This document shows, piece after piece, positions 16,312 to 25,246 of a DNA stretch of 35,900 bases. Origin of the DNA: Candidatus Helarchaeota archaeon (GTDB lineage: Archaea; Asgardarchaeota; Lokiarchaeia; Helarchaeales; HEL-GB-A); the NCBI GenBank assembly GCA_013375455.1, contig JABXJT010000051.1, forward strand, positions 1 to 35,900, given 5' to 3'. The notes under the pieces were generated by a model that had not been told where the DNA came from, searched no databases, and was given only the letters and a program-made list of their open reading frames with translations. The position numbers and the translations under genes were made by a program. Every line of letters starts with the position of its first letter. Positions within the stretch are counted from its first letter, which is position 1.

Positions 16312-16818
16312 GTGAAAAATATATATTATCAGGGCGATTTGGGTTGTAGATCCGCGAGATGTGGGGGATCTCCCACGGTTCCGATAAAATTAATACGGAA
16401 AGGTACCAATGCAGTTGCCATAACGTGTTGCCCCCAATGTCACAGGAAATATAAGTATTTTCTTCCCATAGTTGATCAAGAGAGATGGCTTCCAGAAATT
16501 AGAGACCACATATTCCGATGCATAAATTGCGGAGCATCAAATCCGAATAATTTACATTTTCTCGGGGGTGGTACAACATTTGGCCAATCTTTCCATAAAG
16601 GACCCGTCGTAAAGTTCTTATTTATTTGTAATCGATGCCGCAAAAAAACCCCTAAAGTGATCGATTATAGGTTATGGTCGTTGATCAACTCGCAAGCTGA
16701 ACCCACTCCTGAATTTCCTGCCCCTCAACCAACAGCGTTTTCCAAATTTTGTGGGGTCTGTGGCGCCTCACTCATGCCTGGCGCACCATTTTGCGGGAAC
16801 TGTGGTAACAGAATCTGA
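16312..16818 (+). CDS. Multi-zinc-ribbon protein (1)
   Basis: The 168-residue product starts with GTG just after an in-frame stop, so the start is well bounded, although the best ribosome site (AAGGAG, 16264-16269) is too far away. It contains cysteine pairs typical of zinc ribbons: CRSARC, CCPQC, CINC, CNRC, and a C-terminal double ribbon KFCGVCGASLMPGAPFCGNCG. The core from about 10 to 125 is clearly paralogous to the gene at 18792, sharing P-x-K-L-I-x-K-G, CPxCHxxYK, LP-x-x-D and CRKK. Zinc-ribbon proteins of this sort commonly bind nucleic acid or proteins. No specific role can be assigned. Confidence 0.75.
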   Translation: MKNIYYQGDLGCRSARCGGSPTVPIKLIRKGTNAVAITCCPQCHRKYKYFLPIVDQERWLPEIRDHIFRCINCGASNPNNLHFLGGGTTFGQSFHKGPVVKFLFICNRCRKKTPKVIDYRLWSLINSQAEPTPEFPAPQPTAFSKFCGVCGASLMPGAPFCGNCGNRI

Positions 16819-16988
16819 GAAAGAGAATAACTTGGGTTTAAGGAAACCTATCTCTACGATTTTGAATTCCACTTACAATTTCCTTACTTGATATTTAGCT
16901 AATCTTTCAGTATTTCCGGCTCTTCCTCCTCACTCGCCTCATTCCCTTTATAAATCGAAAGATAAAAGGAAAATTTTCGAACACGAAA

Positions 16989-16996
16989 TATTTAAA
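16989..16996 (+). promoter_or_regulatory. TATA box of the two-repeat secreted protein gene
   Basis: TATTTAAA is followed about 40 bases later by the ribosome site AGGAG (17035-17039). The spacing places transcription start near 17020. Confidence 0.45.
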
Positions 16997-17043
16997 TTAT
17001 AATTGGGGCATTACTTTAACTTAATCAATATACTAGGAGTGGG

Positions 17044-18597
17044 ATAAAAGTTCCTCAAAAGAAACGAAAATCCTATTTAATACTAATTTTATTAATGTTC
17101 ACCAGCTTTGGGTTTGTTTTCATAAGCATCGGTGTCAACAATAATAAGAATATCCTCAATACAATAACTAATCTTCCTCCTATTGATTCGACTGCCTCAA
17201 CAAATCCCTCAAGTCCCGTCAATCTTGGTGATGACGTTCATAAGTCAGAAAATTATAACACCACCCTACAAAACTACTATTATGACACTTATTCTATGGA
17301 TTCAGCTGATTACCATCTGATATGGCTTTCTGAAGTTAACCCTGTAAATCAATTCGACATCGTACTTTTCTCAGACTCTGGATATTTAACACCAATCGGA
17401 GGTTCGTTACCCGTAAGTTTACAGTGTAACCTGATTGTCTATCGCCCATCAAGTACTCAGATTATGTATCCGATGGTTTATACCACCTCCGGAACGGGAG
17501 ATGCGTATATTGAGGCAGAATCTGGAGATGACATTTCTGTGGGTGGATCGTTTAGTAAATCGTTGAACTCGACAGAGGTTGCTGACATGGCAGAAGTCGA
17601 TTTATCCTCTTCAATCGAGTATAATATTCACCTGTCGGTCCCATCGGGTTGTGACTTCGACTTATTTGTTTTTAGAACCGCGCCAGGGTCAGCGACTCCT
17701 GCGGAGATTTACAACAGTACTTCTAATGTAAATGGGCAAGATGAATCTATTGTATTCACCCCATCAACGAGTGACACCTACGCTCTTGTCATGGTCCGAG
17801 TAGCTGGGAGTGGTATAGGAACTGTAACCGCTATAGCCCTTGATTTTTTAAATAGCGATATTTCTGAACTTGATAGTTATACTGCATTAGAATATTCATA
17901 TTACAAGACGTACTTGATGGATGCAAACGATTATCAGTTATTATGGCTTTATGAAACATCCCCTAATACTACTTTCATACCCGTTGTATATTCTGATCCG
18001 ACCTACTCAACTTTAGCTGGAAATGTTACATCGGCATCGTCAGACTTTCATTGGATACCCTGTCGGCCTTCTTCAAACCAGATGCTGTATCCCAGGGTTT
18101 ATGCTATGATTGGAACGGATAACGCATATATTCAAATGCAATCGGCAAGGGATTGGGAAGTTGGATGGGGGTCTAGTACTAGCTTAAGTAGTTCAGATCG
18201 GGGTACATTATATCAAGCATATCTATCATCCTCATCTGAATATGAGGTAAACCTCGACGTATTCGGCCCCTATAATATTGATCTTCATGTATTTAGAATG
18301 GTTGCAGGCGCCCCTACCATACTAGATCATCACATAAGTGCCTCTGATGTTTTGGGGGAAGGGGAAAGCATTAAGTTTACACCTTCGTCGAGCGATACTT
18401 ATGCATTTGTTTTATTACTAGTAAATGGATCAGGATCATGTTTTTACAATTTTGAGATACTTGAAGTAAGTAGAATTCCATCGTTCGAGATACTCCCGGC
18501 TCTACTAGCGTTTGCTTTAATAATTAGTCTAATACTATTTTCTCCCAAAAGAAAAAAAAATGCTTCTAATAATCCAATTTTCCCCTTTTTTAAGTAA
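17044..18597 (+). CDS. Secreted two-repeat protein with C-terminal membrane anchor
   Basis: The first ATG is at 17095, but the frame stays open upstream to a stop at 17017. It encodes VPQKKRKSYLILILLMFTSFG, a much better signal peptide. The ribosome site AGGAG (17035-17039) precedes this with no ATG, GTG or TTG in frame, so ATA (17044) or GTT (17050) may be the start. The outer part has two similar halves, about 70-245 and 260-440 counted from 17095. Each begins YYxTYxMD-x-x-D-Y-x-L-x-W-L and ends with FTPS-x-SDTYA-x-V. This is like the beta-sandwich repeats seen in PPC-type extracellular domains. A single span (PALLAFALIISLILF) and the basic tail KRKK end the protein. Ligand unknown. Confidence 0.7.
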   Translation: MKVPQKKRKSYLILILLMFTSFGFVFISIGVNNNKNILNTITNLPPIDSTASTNPSSPVNLGDDVHKSENYNTTLQNYYYDTYSMDSADYHLIWLSEVNPVNQFDIVLFSDSGYLTPIGGSLPVSLQCNLIVYRPSSTQIMYPMVYTTSGTGDAYIEAESGDDISVGGSFSKSLNSTEVADMAEVDLSSSIEYNIHLSVPSGCDFDLFVFRTAPGSATPAEIYNSTSNVNGQDESIVFTPSTSDTYALVMVRVAGSGIGTVTAIALDFLNSDISELDSYTALEYSYYKTYLMDANDYQLLWLYETSPNTTFIPVVYSDPTYSTLAGNVTSASSDFHWIPCRPSSNQMLYPRVYAMIGTDNAYIQMQSARDWEVGWGSSTSLSSSDRGTLYQAYLSSSSEYEVNLDVFGPYNIDLHVFRMVAGAPTILDHHISASDVLGEGESIKFTPSSSDTYAFVLLLVNGSGSCFYNFEILEVSRIPSFEILPALLAFALIISLILFSPKRKKNASNNPIFPFFK

Positions 18598-18609
18598 TCC
18601 GAGAATACC

Positions 18610-18623
18610 CTATCTTTTGATAG
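18610..18623 (+). terminator. Small hairpin after the secreted-protein gene
   Basis: CTATC (18610-18614), loop TTTT and GATAG (18619-18623) form a perfect five-base-pair stem 13 bases after the stop codon. It may mark the transcript end. The stem is short and the call is weak. Confidence 0.3.
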
Positions 18624-18676
18624 TTGGGAAATTCGTGCTTAACAATAAGATAAAAAATTGAATGTAGAATACTTAT

Positions 18677-18694
18677 TTATATTTTTAAATATAA
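18677..18694 (+). promoter_or_regulatory. Palindromic TATA region of the second zinc-ribbon gene
   Basis: TTATATTT and AAATATAA are perfect inverted arms separated by TT, about 100 bases before the ATG at 18792. It can act as a TATA region on either strand. The ribosome site GGTGG (18781-18785) fixes the ATG at 18792. Confidence 0.4.
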
Positions 18695-18791
18695 GATATA
18701 TTAAGAAAGAACTAAAATAAGAGATATTAGAAACGAGAAAAAGAAGGATCGGAGTAAAAGAAAGAATAAAAAGCAGAATGGTGGAAAAAAG

Positions 18792-19538
18792 ATGAGTATG
18801 AGTTATCAAGAGAAACTATCCTGTAAACGGAAAAAATGTTCTATGGACCTTACCGTTCCTATGAAGCTCATCGTGAAAGGAAATAGTTTGATAGACGTCA
18901 CGCGGTGCCCACGATGCCACGAAACGTACAAAAGGATTCTCCCTATGAGTGATAAAAAGGGATGGATTCGCCTTGTCGCTAGACCATTTTTCCAGTGTGA
19001 TGTCTGTGGAACGGCAAACGAGGATAATTACCATGTAGTAGGTGGTAATTACAATCTTTGGCATGCTAACCGACTCAAAACAATCACTGTCTGTAGGAAT
19101 TGCCGGAAGAAACGGGCAAAGGTTGTCTCCCGAACCTTATGGCCTGAGATCGTGGGCGAAATTAAGGGACCTGCTGAAATACCTGCCCCTGAACTTAACT
19201 GTCCTCACTGTGACGCAGCAATATCTGAAGGTACAAAAACATGCCCGACATGCAAGAAAGACCTCCTATGCAGCACTTGTGGAGCTCCGACCACTCCGCA
19301 AGCCTCATTTTGTAGCAGCTGTGGTGATAAGGTTATAGGTATAGAAGCACCAGCAGTAGGTCCTCCAAAAGAGCGAATTTGCCCGGCTTGTCATGAACAG
19401 TACGATGAAGGATCGATCTTTTGTTCAGTATGTGGGCAGGAACTCATGTGTGATAAATGCGGTTCCGTGATTCGCGAAGGAGCCTTATTTTGCACTAACT
19501 GTGGCGATGCTGTGACAAAAGGGGATTTGAGCGAATAA
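18792..19538 (+). CDS. Multi-zinc-ribbon protein (2)
   Basis: The 248-residue product shares its first 120 residues with the protein at 16312: KLIVKGN, CPRCHETYKRILP, CDVCG, CRNCRKK. It then carries additional double zinc ribbons: CPHCDAAISEGTKTCPTC, CSTCGAPTTPQASFCSSCG, CPACHEQYDEGSIFCSVCG and CDKCGSVIREGALFCTNCG. These C-terminal units follow the zinc-ribbon/double-zinc-ribbon spacing CxxC-x12-14-CxxC. It is more extended than its paralogue, which has one such pair. A scaffold or nucleic-acid-binding role is possible, but nothing specific can be assigned. A T-rich stretch follows the stop. Confidence 0.8.
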   Translation: MSMSYQEKLSCKRKKCSMDLTVPMKLIVKGNSLIDVTRCPRCHETYKRILPMSDKKGWIRLVARPFFQCDVCGTANEDNYHVVGGNYNLWHANRLKTITVCRNCRKKRAKVVSRTLWPEIVGEIKGPAEIPAPELNCPHCDAAISEGTKTCPTCKKDLLCSTCGAPTTPQASFCSSCGDKVIGIEAPAVGPPKERICPACHEQYDEGSIFCSVCGQELMCDKCGSVIREGALFCTNCGDAVTKGDLSE

Positions 19539-19550
19539 ATAACTTCCCTT

Positions 19551-19564
19551 ATTTTACTTTTTTT
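19551..19564 (+). terminator. T-rich terminator of the zinc-ribbon gene
   Basis: The sequence TTTTACTTTTTTTC starts 12 bases after the stop codon at 19538. T-tracts are the usual archaeal termination signal. It sits between convergent genes. Confidence 0.4.
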
Positions 19565-19570
19565 CACATC

Positions 19571-22500
19571 TCACGTGCTTAGAGCTTTGAGGGTCCCCTC
19601 ATCTGTCAGCGCAACGGAGATGACCTTCGAAACGCCATTCAAGTTCGTCACGCCGTAAAGTTGGTTGGTGTAGCGCATCGCAATATCACGATGGGTAATC
19701 ATTATGCACTGACTTTCCCGTGAAACTTGTTCGATTAACTTCGCGACCTTACGCACGTTCATCACGTCCAACGCCGCATCGATCTCATCGAACACGTAGA
19801 AGGGGCTGGGGTCGACTTTTTGCATCGCAAAGATCAGCGCCAAGGCGGTCAAAGATTTTTCTCCTCCTGACATGGCTTGAATGCTCTTGACTTGCTTGCC
19901 TCCAGGTTTCGCAATAATTGTAATACCACCCTCAAAGGGATTTTCTGGATTTTCAAATTCCATTTTTGCCTTTCCGCCCGCAATCATCTCAAAAATGATA
20001 CCGAATTCTTTATTTATCCTATTGAACAGGTTGAGAAAGATGGTCTTCTTCTCAAATTCAATTTTATTGATGAAATCAACTATAACTCTACGTTCTTCAT
20101 TGAGGTCCTCTCTCCGAGCCATGAGTTCATCGTAACGTAATTTTGCTTCGTTGTATTGCCGCACCGAGAGGGCATTGACGGGTTCGAGCATCCTTTTCTT
20201 ATTGGTAAGGGCTTGAATCTCCATCCCTAGCTTAGATTCATCAACGGGCTCTTTAATTTGGATGAGGTCAATTTCTAATTCCTGAACTTTATGCTGGATG
20301 CTAGAAAGCCGGGTCGTGGCACCTTCATTCTTCACTTTAATATCCGAGATTTCTTGCTTTAGCCGCTCAATTTTTCTATTAATGGTTCCAATGACTTTTT
20401 GCTGGTCTGCAATTGAAGCTTGTTGGGTTTCTACCTCGTTTTGCAGCTGCGCAAGTTGCGATTTTAATTGAGCTTCAACCTCTTTGAATTGGTTTAACTC
20501 GGAATCTTGTTCAGTCTGTGAATCTTGGAAGGAACTTATCTCATTTTGGATTTGAAGAAAAGCTCTATCGATCTCTTCGATTTTATTTTTATTGTCTTGC
20601 AGGTTTCTGGCCAAGATCACGTTAATTTGATGTTCCTTTTCTCGCTTGGTTGCATTCTTTGCACGAATTTCACCTTCAATTTTCGAGATCTCCTTTTCTA
20701 TTTTCCGGACCTTCTGAAATAAATCTTTTATCTCGCTCTGTTCAATCTTATTTTTCAGTTCGTCACGTTCTGCTTGCATCTTTTTAAGCCGCTGCTGTAA
20801 TTCAGCTCGATTCTGGTTGAGATTATTGATCACGAGCGTGTCGGCGTCTATTGCCTGGTTAATAGAAACGAGTTCCTTCTCCGTCTTTTCAATAAATACG
20901 TCGTTTTCAAGAATTTTACGTTCCATTTCTTCCAATTGCTTTCGCCGTGCCTCATTTCTCTCAATCACACTTTCCTGCTTTCGTTTTATTTCATTCAGCA
21001 AGACAACGAGGCGTTTATACTTTATATTATCGACGTCGAGTTCCGAACTAATTTTTTCGAGATCCTTCTTATCACCTAATAGTTTTTCAGCCAATTCTGG
21101 TATTAATTTCTCGGCGAAGTTTCGATTCGCCCCTCCACTAATCACTCCTTCTCGAGAGATGGAATCCCCATAGGGGGTAATGATGTCACTCCCATAAGAT
21201 TTTTCAAGCACCTGTTGCATCCAAAGATCAATTGCCTCCCTTAAATTCTCAGCAATGAGCGTGTTTTGAAAAATACTCGTAATATTTCTCAAACTCTTAT
21301 CTAATTTATCAATAAACGCGAATTTTCTTTCTTCTTCCCGAAAGATTTGTTTTAATTGTTCTAACGGAATAAAGGTGGCGCTCCCAATTCCGGCATCACG
21401 CAAAAAGGTTATCGCCGCGATTGCCGTCATTGCGTCCTCGACCACGACTGAATTTAAATAGGGTGTTAGTGCAACTTTCTCTTTAATATCCATCTCATCC
21501 AGAGGCACCAAATCCCTCAAAAGCCCAACAACCCCCTTTATCTCCCCAGCTCGTGCTTGCTCTAACAATTTCGTTAATACGGGATTCGATTCTTGATCTT
21601 CCGAGAAGAACGTTTTAATCGTGTCGATTTTTGCCTCAATAGAGGACGCAGAATGTTGAGTTTCAATCTTTTTACGGGACAGATCTTCAATACTTTCTTC
21701 ATACGTTTGGCGTTTTGCAGCTGAGGATTCCAGTTGCTTATCCGCAATCTCAATAAGATTTTTGGATTGATCCATCTCAGATTTGATAATTTCCAACCGT
21801 TCGCTCATCTGTTTAATTTCTTTTTTTCTTATTTCTACTTCATTGCTTTTCGATAGGAAATTAGTTCGTTTAATTTGAATACTTGAATCTTTCATTTGGG
21901 CTTGAATTTCATTATTAGCAAGTAGTTTTTCGGCTTTTCCAATCTGTTCTTGGAGTTCATCATAGTGTTGCTGAAGGACCTGGTATTCTGAATCGCGTTG
22001 GGCAATCTGTTGGTTCAAATTTTGTTGAACATTGGTTTTTTCTTCTTTAAAGCGTTCCGATTGTGTAACTGCGTCGTCAATACCTACGATTTCTTCTTTG
22101 GTGGTTTCTATACTCTCTTCAATTTCTTGAATTTTCTTCTGGGCTTGAAGCTTTTCTTGTTGAAGCTCAGTCGTGCGTTGTTGTCGATTTTTAATGTCTC
22201 GTTTGAGACCAGTCATCGAGGCTTTTAAATTCGAAAATTGTGATTGGTTCTCTTCCACTTCTCTTGCTTTTTGTTGGATTGCTTGTTGCAAATCTTGAAT
22301 CTTTTGATTCACGCCGCTAATGGCGTCCTGCTTTTCTGCTCTTTGCTGTTCTTGTTCAATTATTTGTTTATTTAATTCATCAATTTGAGCTTGATTATCC
22401 TTCATTTCGGTTAGGAGGTTGCCATGCTGGCTAGATAAAAGAATTGTCCTCTTATCATAAACGTCCTCTGAAGCTCGCTCCCACTCCTCAAAATTTTCCT

Positions 22501-23140
22501 TCTCTTTAGCCAAACTCTTGACCCGACTTTCTGACTCGCGAATGAGTACATCTAACTCGTTTATTTTAACTTCTGCTTTATCTAGCTCTTCCAAAGATTT
22601 CAATTTCTTCTCATCGAATTCTTTAGTTCCTGCCAGATCTTCTATCATCTCCCGTCGGGCTTCAGGGTGCATGCTAGCTAATTCTGCAATGCGACCCTGT
22701 AATACTAAATTAAATCCTTCTTTGACATCAATATTTGCGATTTTTAACTTATCCATGATTTCTGTGCGCGTACTCCGTTTTCCATTAAATCTATAGACCG
22801 ATCCACCACCCCCCGCTTTGATCTCACGCTGAACGCTCACTTCATCAACGGGAACGGGGATTCGATGGTCACTATTATTAAATATAATATTCACGATAGC
22901 TTTTTCCGAAGCTTTATCACCCGGGCGCGTCCCTGAATATATTAAATCAGCCAACTCTTTGGCCCTAAGGCTTTTAGTACTCAACTCCCCTAAAACAAAG
23001 GAAATAGCATCTACCACGTTTGACTTTCCACTCCCATTTGGACCTATAATCCCGGTAAAGCCTTGAGGAAATGCGAGATTTATCTGTCCATTCCCGTATG
23101 ACTTGAAACCTGTCATTTCTATGCGATTAATGTATACCAT
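19571..23140 (-). CDS. smc: SMC chromosome-condensation ATPase
   Basis: The 1189-residue product is a full-length SMC. Walker A is GPNGSGKS (33-40), followed by the Q-loop region ending LVLQGRIAELASM. A long coiled coil leads to the hinge near 510-660 (VVGLLRDLV, then YGDSISREGVISGGANR). A second coiled coil follows, then the signature QAMSGGEKSLTALAL and Walker B YVFDEIDAALD. SMC dimers with ScpA and ScpB extrude or hold DNA loops. A TTG at 23158 would add six residues; the ATG at 23140, five bases after GGGG, fits other SMCs better. It lies downstream of an ScpB-like gene on the same strand, with a gap of about 97 bases. Confidence 0.97.
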   Translation of the reverse strand: MVYINRIEMTGFKSYGNGQINLAFPQGFTGIIGPNGSGKSNVVDAISFVLGELSTKSLRAKELADLIYSGTRPGDKASEKAIVNIIFNNSDHRIPVPVDEVSVQREIKAGGGGSVYRFNGKRSTRTEIMDKLKIANIDVKEGFNLVLQGRIAELASMHPEARREMIEDLAGTKEFDEKKLKSLEELDKAEVKINELDVLIRESESRVKSLAKEKENFEEWERASEDVYDKRTILLSSQHGNLLTEMKDNQAQIDELNKQIIEQEQQRAEKQDAISGVNQKIQDLQQAIQQKAREVEENQSQFSNLKASMTGLKRDIKNRQQRTTELQQEKLQAQKKIQEIEESIETTKEEIVGIDDAVTQSERFKEEKTNVQQNLNQQIAQRDSEYQVLQQHYDELQEQIGKAEKLLANNEIQAQMKDSSIQIKRTNFLSKSNEVEIRKKEIKQMSERLEIIKSEMDQSKNLIEIADKQLESSAAKRQTYEESIEDLSRKKIETQHSASSIEAKIDTIKTFFSEDQESNPVLTKLLEQARAGEIKGVVGLLRDLVPLDEMDIKEKVALTPYLNSVVVEDAMTAIAAITFLRDAGIGSATFIPLEQLKQIFREEERKFAFIDKLDKSLRNITSIFQNTLIAENLREAIDLWMQQVLEKSYGSDIITPYGDSISREGVISGGANRNFAEKLIPELAEKLLGDKKDLEKISSELDVDNIKYKRLVVLLNEIKRKQESVIERNEARRKQLEEMERKILENDVFIEKTEKELVSINQAIDADTLVINNLNQNRAELQQRLKKMQAERDELKNKIEQSEIKDLFQKVRKIEKEISKIEGEIRAKNATKREKEHQINVILARNLQDNKNKIEEIDRAFLQIQNEISSFQDSQTEQDSELNQFKEVEAQLKSQLAQLQNEVETQQASIADQQKVIGTINRKIERLKQEISDIKVKNEGATTRLSSIQHKVQELEIDLIQIKEPVDESKLGMEIQALTNKKRMLEPVNALSVRQYNEAKLRYDELMARREDLNEERRVIVDFINKIEFEKKTIFLNLFNRINKEFGIIFEMIAGGKAKMEFENPENPFEGGITIIAKPGGKQVKSIQAMSGGEKSLTALALIFAMQKVDPSPFYVFDEIDAALDVMNVRKVAKLIEQVSRESQCIMITHRDIAMRYTNQLYGVTNLNGVSKVISVALTDEGTLKALST

Positions 23141-23237
23141 AAAGACCCCATCAATCAAAGTTGGCTAATAACTGAAATCTTTTATCTCATTTAATATTTA
23201 GTTAATGGAGAATTTATAGGATTTTTCGAAAAAAAAA

Positions 23238-24032
23238 TTACATCGGTTTTTTGTCTAACTTCGCCCGTTTCTTTAAGCGCCAAACCAATTGAATCTTAAG
23301 ATTTCGCATTTTCGTGTCAAATCCATAAATATCCGCGAATTTTGCTGAGGTTCTGAGGAGATTCGTTCGCTCTTGTTTCTCCAAAATGATAAATCCCTTC
23401 TCATGGAGCGATCGGATATTATCATATATGGTCGGCCGCCCCACGATTTTTACAAGCAACGCACTCGTAATGGGTTGCCGATAGGCAATTTCAGTGAGCG
23501 TATCGATCTCCTCACGGGAAAGCATTGCCTCTTTTGGAATGAATTGCTCTATATAATCATACAATCCTCTCGAAAATTCTTCACAGAGTTGTAAAACCCA
23601 TCGATCCTTAGTAGGATTGAGGATTTCAAGTGCGCTATTTTGTTCCTGTAATTGTCGTTTAATACGTCGTAGTGCCCAACGCACGGTAAGCCGATCGGAA
23701 CCCAGGTGTTCCGCCAATTCTAATTCACTGATCGGTCGACCCGCAAGAAATAAAGCTGCCTCTACGTACGGTACTAATTTCTCTTTTTTTTCCCTTTCTC
23801 TTTCTTTTTCTTCTTTAGTCTTCACTTCAGATACTTGTATTGGCGCCTCTTCGACAATCTCCTCCCCAGGCTCTCCTTCTAGTTTGGAATCCTCAACGTC
23901 AAGTTCGCTAACTTCATTCATTTCTTCAGTAATCACGCTTGGAGCCGCAAGGGAAACATTTTCTTCCCCCTCTACAGCCTCTTCACTCTCAATTTGCTCC
24001 TCCTCGGCAGGACTTTCTTCATTCGGCTCCAC
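23238..24032 (-). CDS. ScpB-like KITE protein with acidic N-terminal tail
   Basis: The 264-residue product starts with GTG at 24032. Residues 1-85 are strongly acidic and then alternate Glu and Lys; they look disordered. Residues 86-250 have two winged-helix domains in the ScpB pattern: VEAALFLAGRPISELELAEHLG, then a strand with WVLQL, then LSREEIDTLTEIAYRQPITSALLVKIVG and LHEKGFIILEKQERTNLLRTSAKFADIYGF. ScpB dimers bind the kleisin ScpA. A second, shorter ScpB-like protein is encoded at 26459, so this one may form a mixed pair with it. It lies directly upstream of smc and is divergent from the GTPase gene at 24087. Confidence 0.85.
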   Translation of the reverse strand: MEPNEESPAEEEQIESEEAVEGEENVSLAAPSVITEEMNEVSELDVEDSKLEGEPGEEIVEEAPIQVSEVKTKEEKEREREKKEKLVPYVEAALFLAGRPISELELAEHLGSDRLTVRWALRRIKRQLQEQNSALEILNPTKDRWVLQLCEEFSRGLYDYIEQFIPKEAMLSREEIDTLTEIAYRQPITSALLVKIVGRPTIYDNIRSLHEKGFIILEKQERTNLLRTSAKFADIYGFDTKMRNLKIQLVWRLKKRAKLDKKPM

Positions 24033-24086
24033 TAAACCATCACCATCATCATAACATTAAAGAACACTTCAAACATAAAGTTCCCC

Positions 24087-25241
24087 ATGTCAAGCCAGAA
24101 ATTGCTGAGTTTAGTAAATCTTGCTTCTATCCCAAAGGACGTGCAAAAGTTATTGGATGAGTCCATTACCATCTTGAAAGGCGCTGAAGAGAAAGATTTT
24201 CAGGCGCTTCAGGAGCAAGGGATACAAAAAGTGAGAGATCTCGTTCAGATCAAAGAAATTGAAAAAATCCAAAAAAGTGTCGATCCCCTGACCCTTGAAA
24301 AACTAGCGACCACGGCCCGCATCATAGAGAATATAGCTTCAAAAAAGGAGACAGGCAAGAAGGTAATCGTGGCTGGGTTAGATTCCGCTGGTAAGACAAC
24401 CATAATCAATACCATCTTGGATCCCATAAATTATAAACCTGGGGATGAAAAACCAACCAAGGGCATTAATTATGAAAAATTAGACCTATTTGGATTCAAT
24501 ATAAACCTGTGGGATTTGGGTGGTCAGGCAATCTATCGGAGTGACTACCTAACAGAAGAGAATTCTGAACGACACTTTGGCTTCACCAGCTTATTTATCT
24601 ACGTGATCGATCTACAAGCGCCTAAGAGATTTCAAGAAGCCTACGACTATCTTGACCGCCTCGCAGCCATTTATAAGCATTTAGATGAAACTCCATTCTG
24701 TCTCATTTTAATTCATAAGAGTGATCCCAACCTCAATTCGAAAGACATCGAAAAACGGGCGAAGGAGATAAAAGAAGGCGTAAAAAAAGTCTTATCTGGC
24801 TTTATAGTATCCTATCATAATACAAGCGTTTTTGATCGAAGCTCCCTGTTTTTTGCTCTCAGCAAGGGTTTTCGAGAAATTTCTATGGTAAAAACGATTC
24901 TCACTGGGATTCTGAACATGTTTCAAGATAAAATCAAAGCAAAATCCATTTCCCTCTACGATAAAACGGGGATTTGTGCTGCAGAAGCAGGAACAGTTAA
25001 AGGTCTGCTTAAAAACTTTGCAATAAATGTCATTTTGAGCGAGGAGCTTGGATTATTTCCCAAAGAAGCCTCTAAACTCATATTATCACTGAAAGATGGC
25101 GATTTTTGCATTATGGAGCGCATTGAAGCCGATAGAGCTCAATATTACTTAGCATGGGAAAGCGGGGATAATCCAGAAGCATTGGTACTTCCACCACTCA
25201 TAAAAGAAATGGAACCATGGATTATTAACTTTCTACATTAA
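24087..25241 (+). CDS. Arf/Rag-like GTPase with helical N-terminus and roadblock-like C-terminus (2)
   Basis: Residues 1-88 form a helical domain. Its segment KDFQALQEQGIQKVRDLVQI looks like a helix-hairpin-helix fold and is paralleled in the GTPase at 27881. The G domain has G1 GLDSAGKT (97-104), G2 T124, G3 WDLGGQ (142-147), G4 HKSD (210-213) and G5 NTSVFD (245-250). Residues about 271-384 resemble a roadblock/LC7 domain: MFQDKIKAKSISLYDKTGI, then strands and an ending helix. The gene is divergent from scpB-smc by 54 bases. It is convergent with the longin-like gene, with five bases between the stops. It is thus placed between the two condensin operons, and a regulatory link to the SMC complex is inferred from position only. 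Confidence 0.85.
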   Translation: MSSQKLLSLVNLASIPKDVQKLLDESITILKGAEEKDFQALQEQGIQKVRDLVQIKEIEKIQKSVDPLTLEKLATTARIIENIASKKETGKKVIVAGLDSAGKTTIINTILDPINYKPGDEKPTKGINYEKLDLFGFNINLWDLGGQAIYRSDYLTEENSERHFGFTSLFIYVIDLQAPKRFQEAYDYLDRLAAIYKHLDETPFCLILIHKSDPNLNSKDIEKRAKEIKEGVKKVLSGFIVSYHNTSVFDRSSLFFALSKGFREISMVKTILTGILNMFQDKIKAKSISLYDKTGICAAEAGTVKGLLKNFAINVILSEELGLFPKEASKLILSLKDGDFCIMERIEADRAQYYLAWESGDNPEALVLPPLIKEMEPWIINFLH

Positions 25242-25246
25242 AAGAA

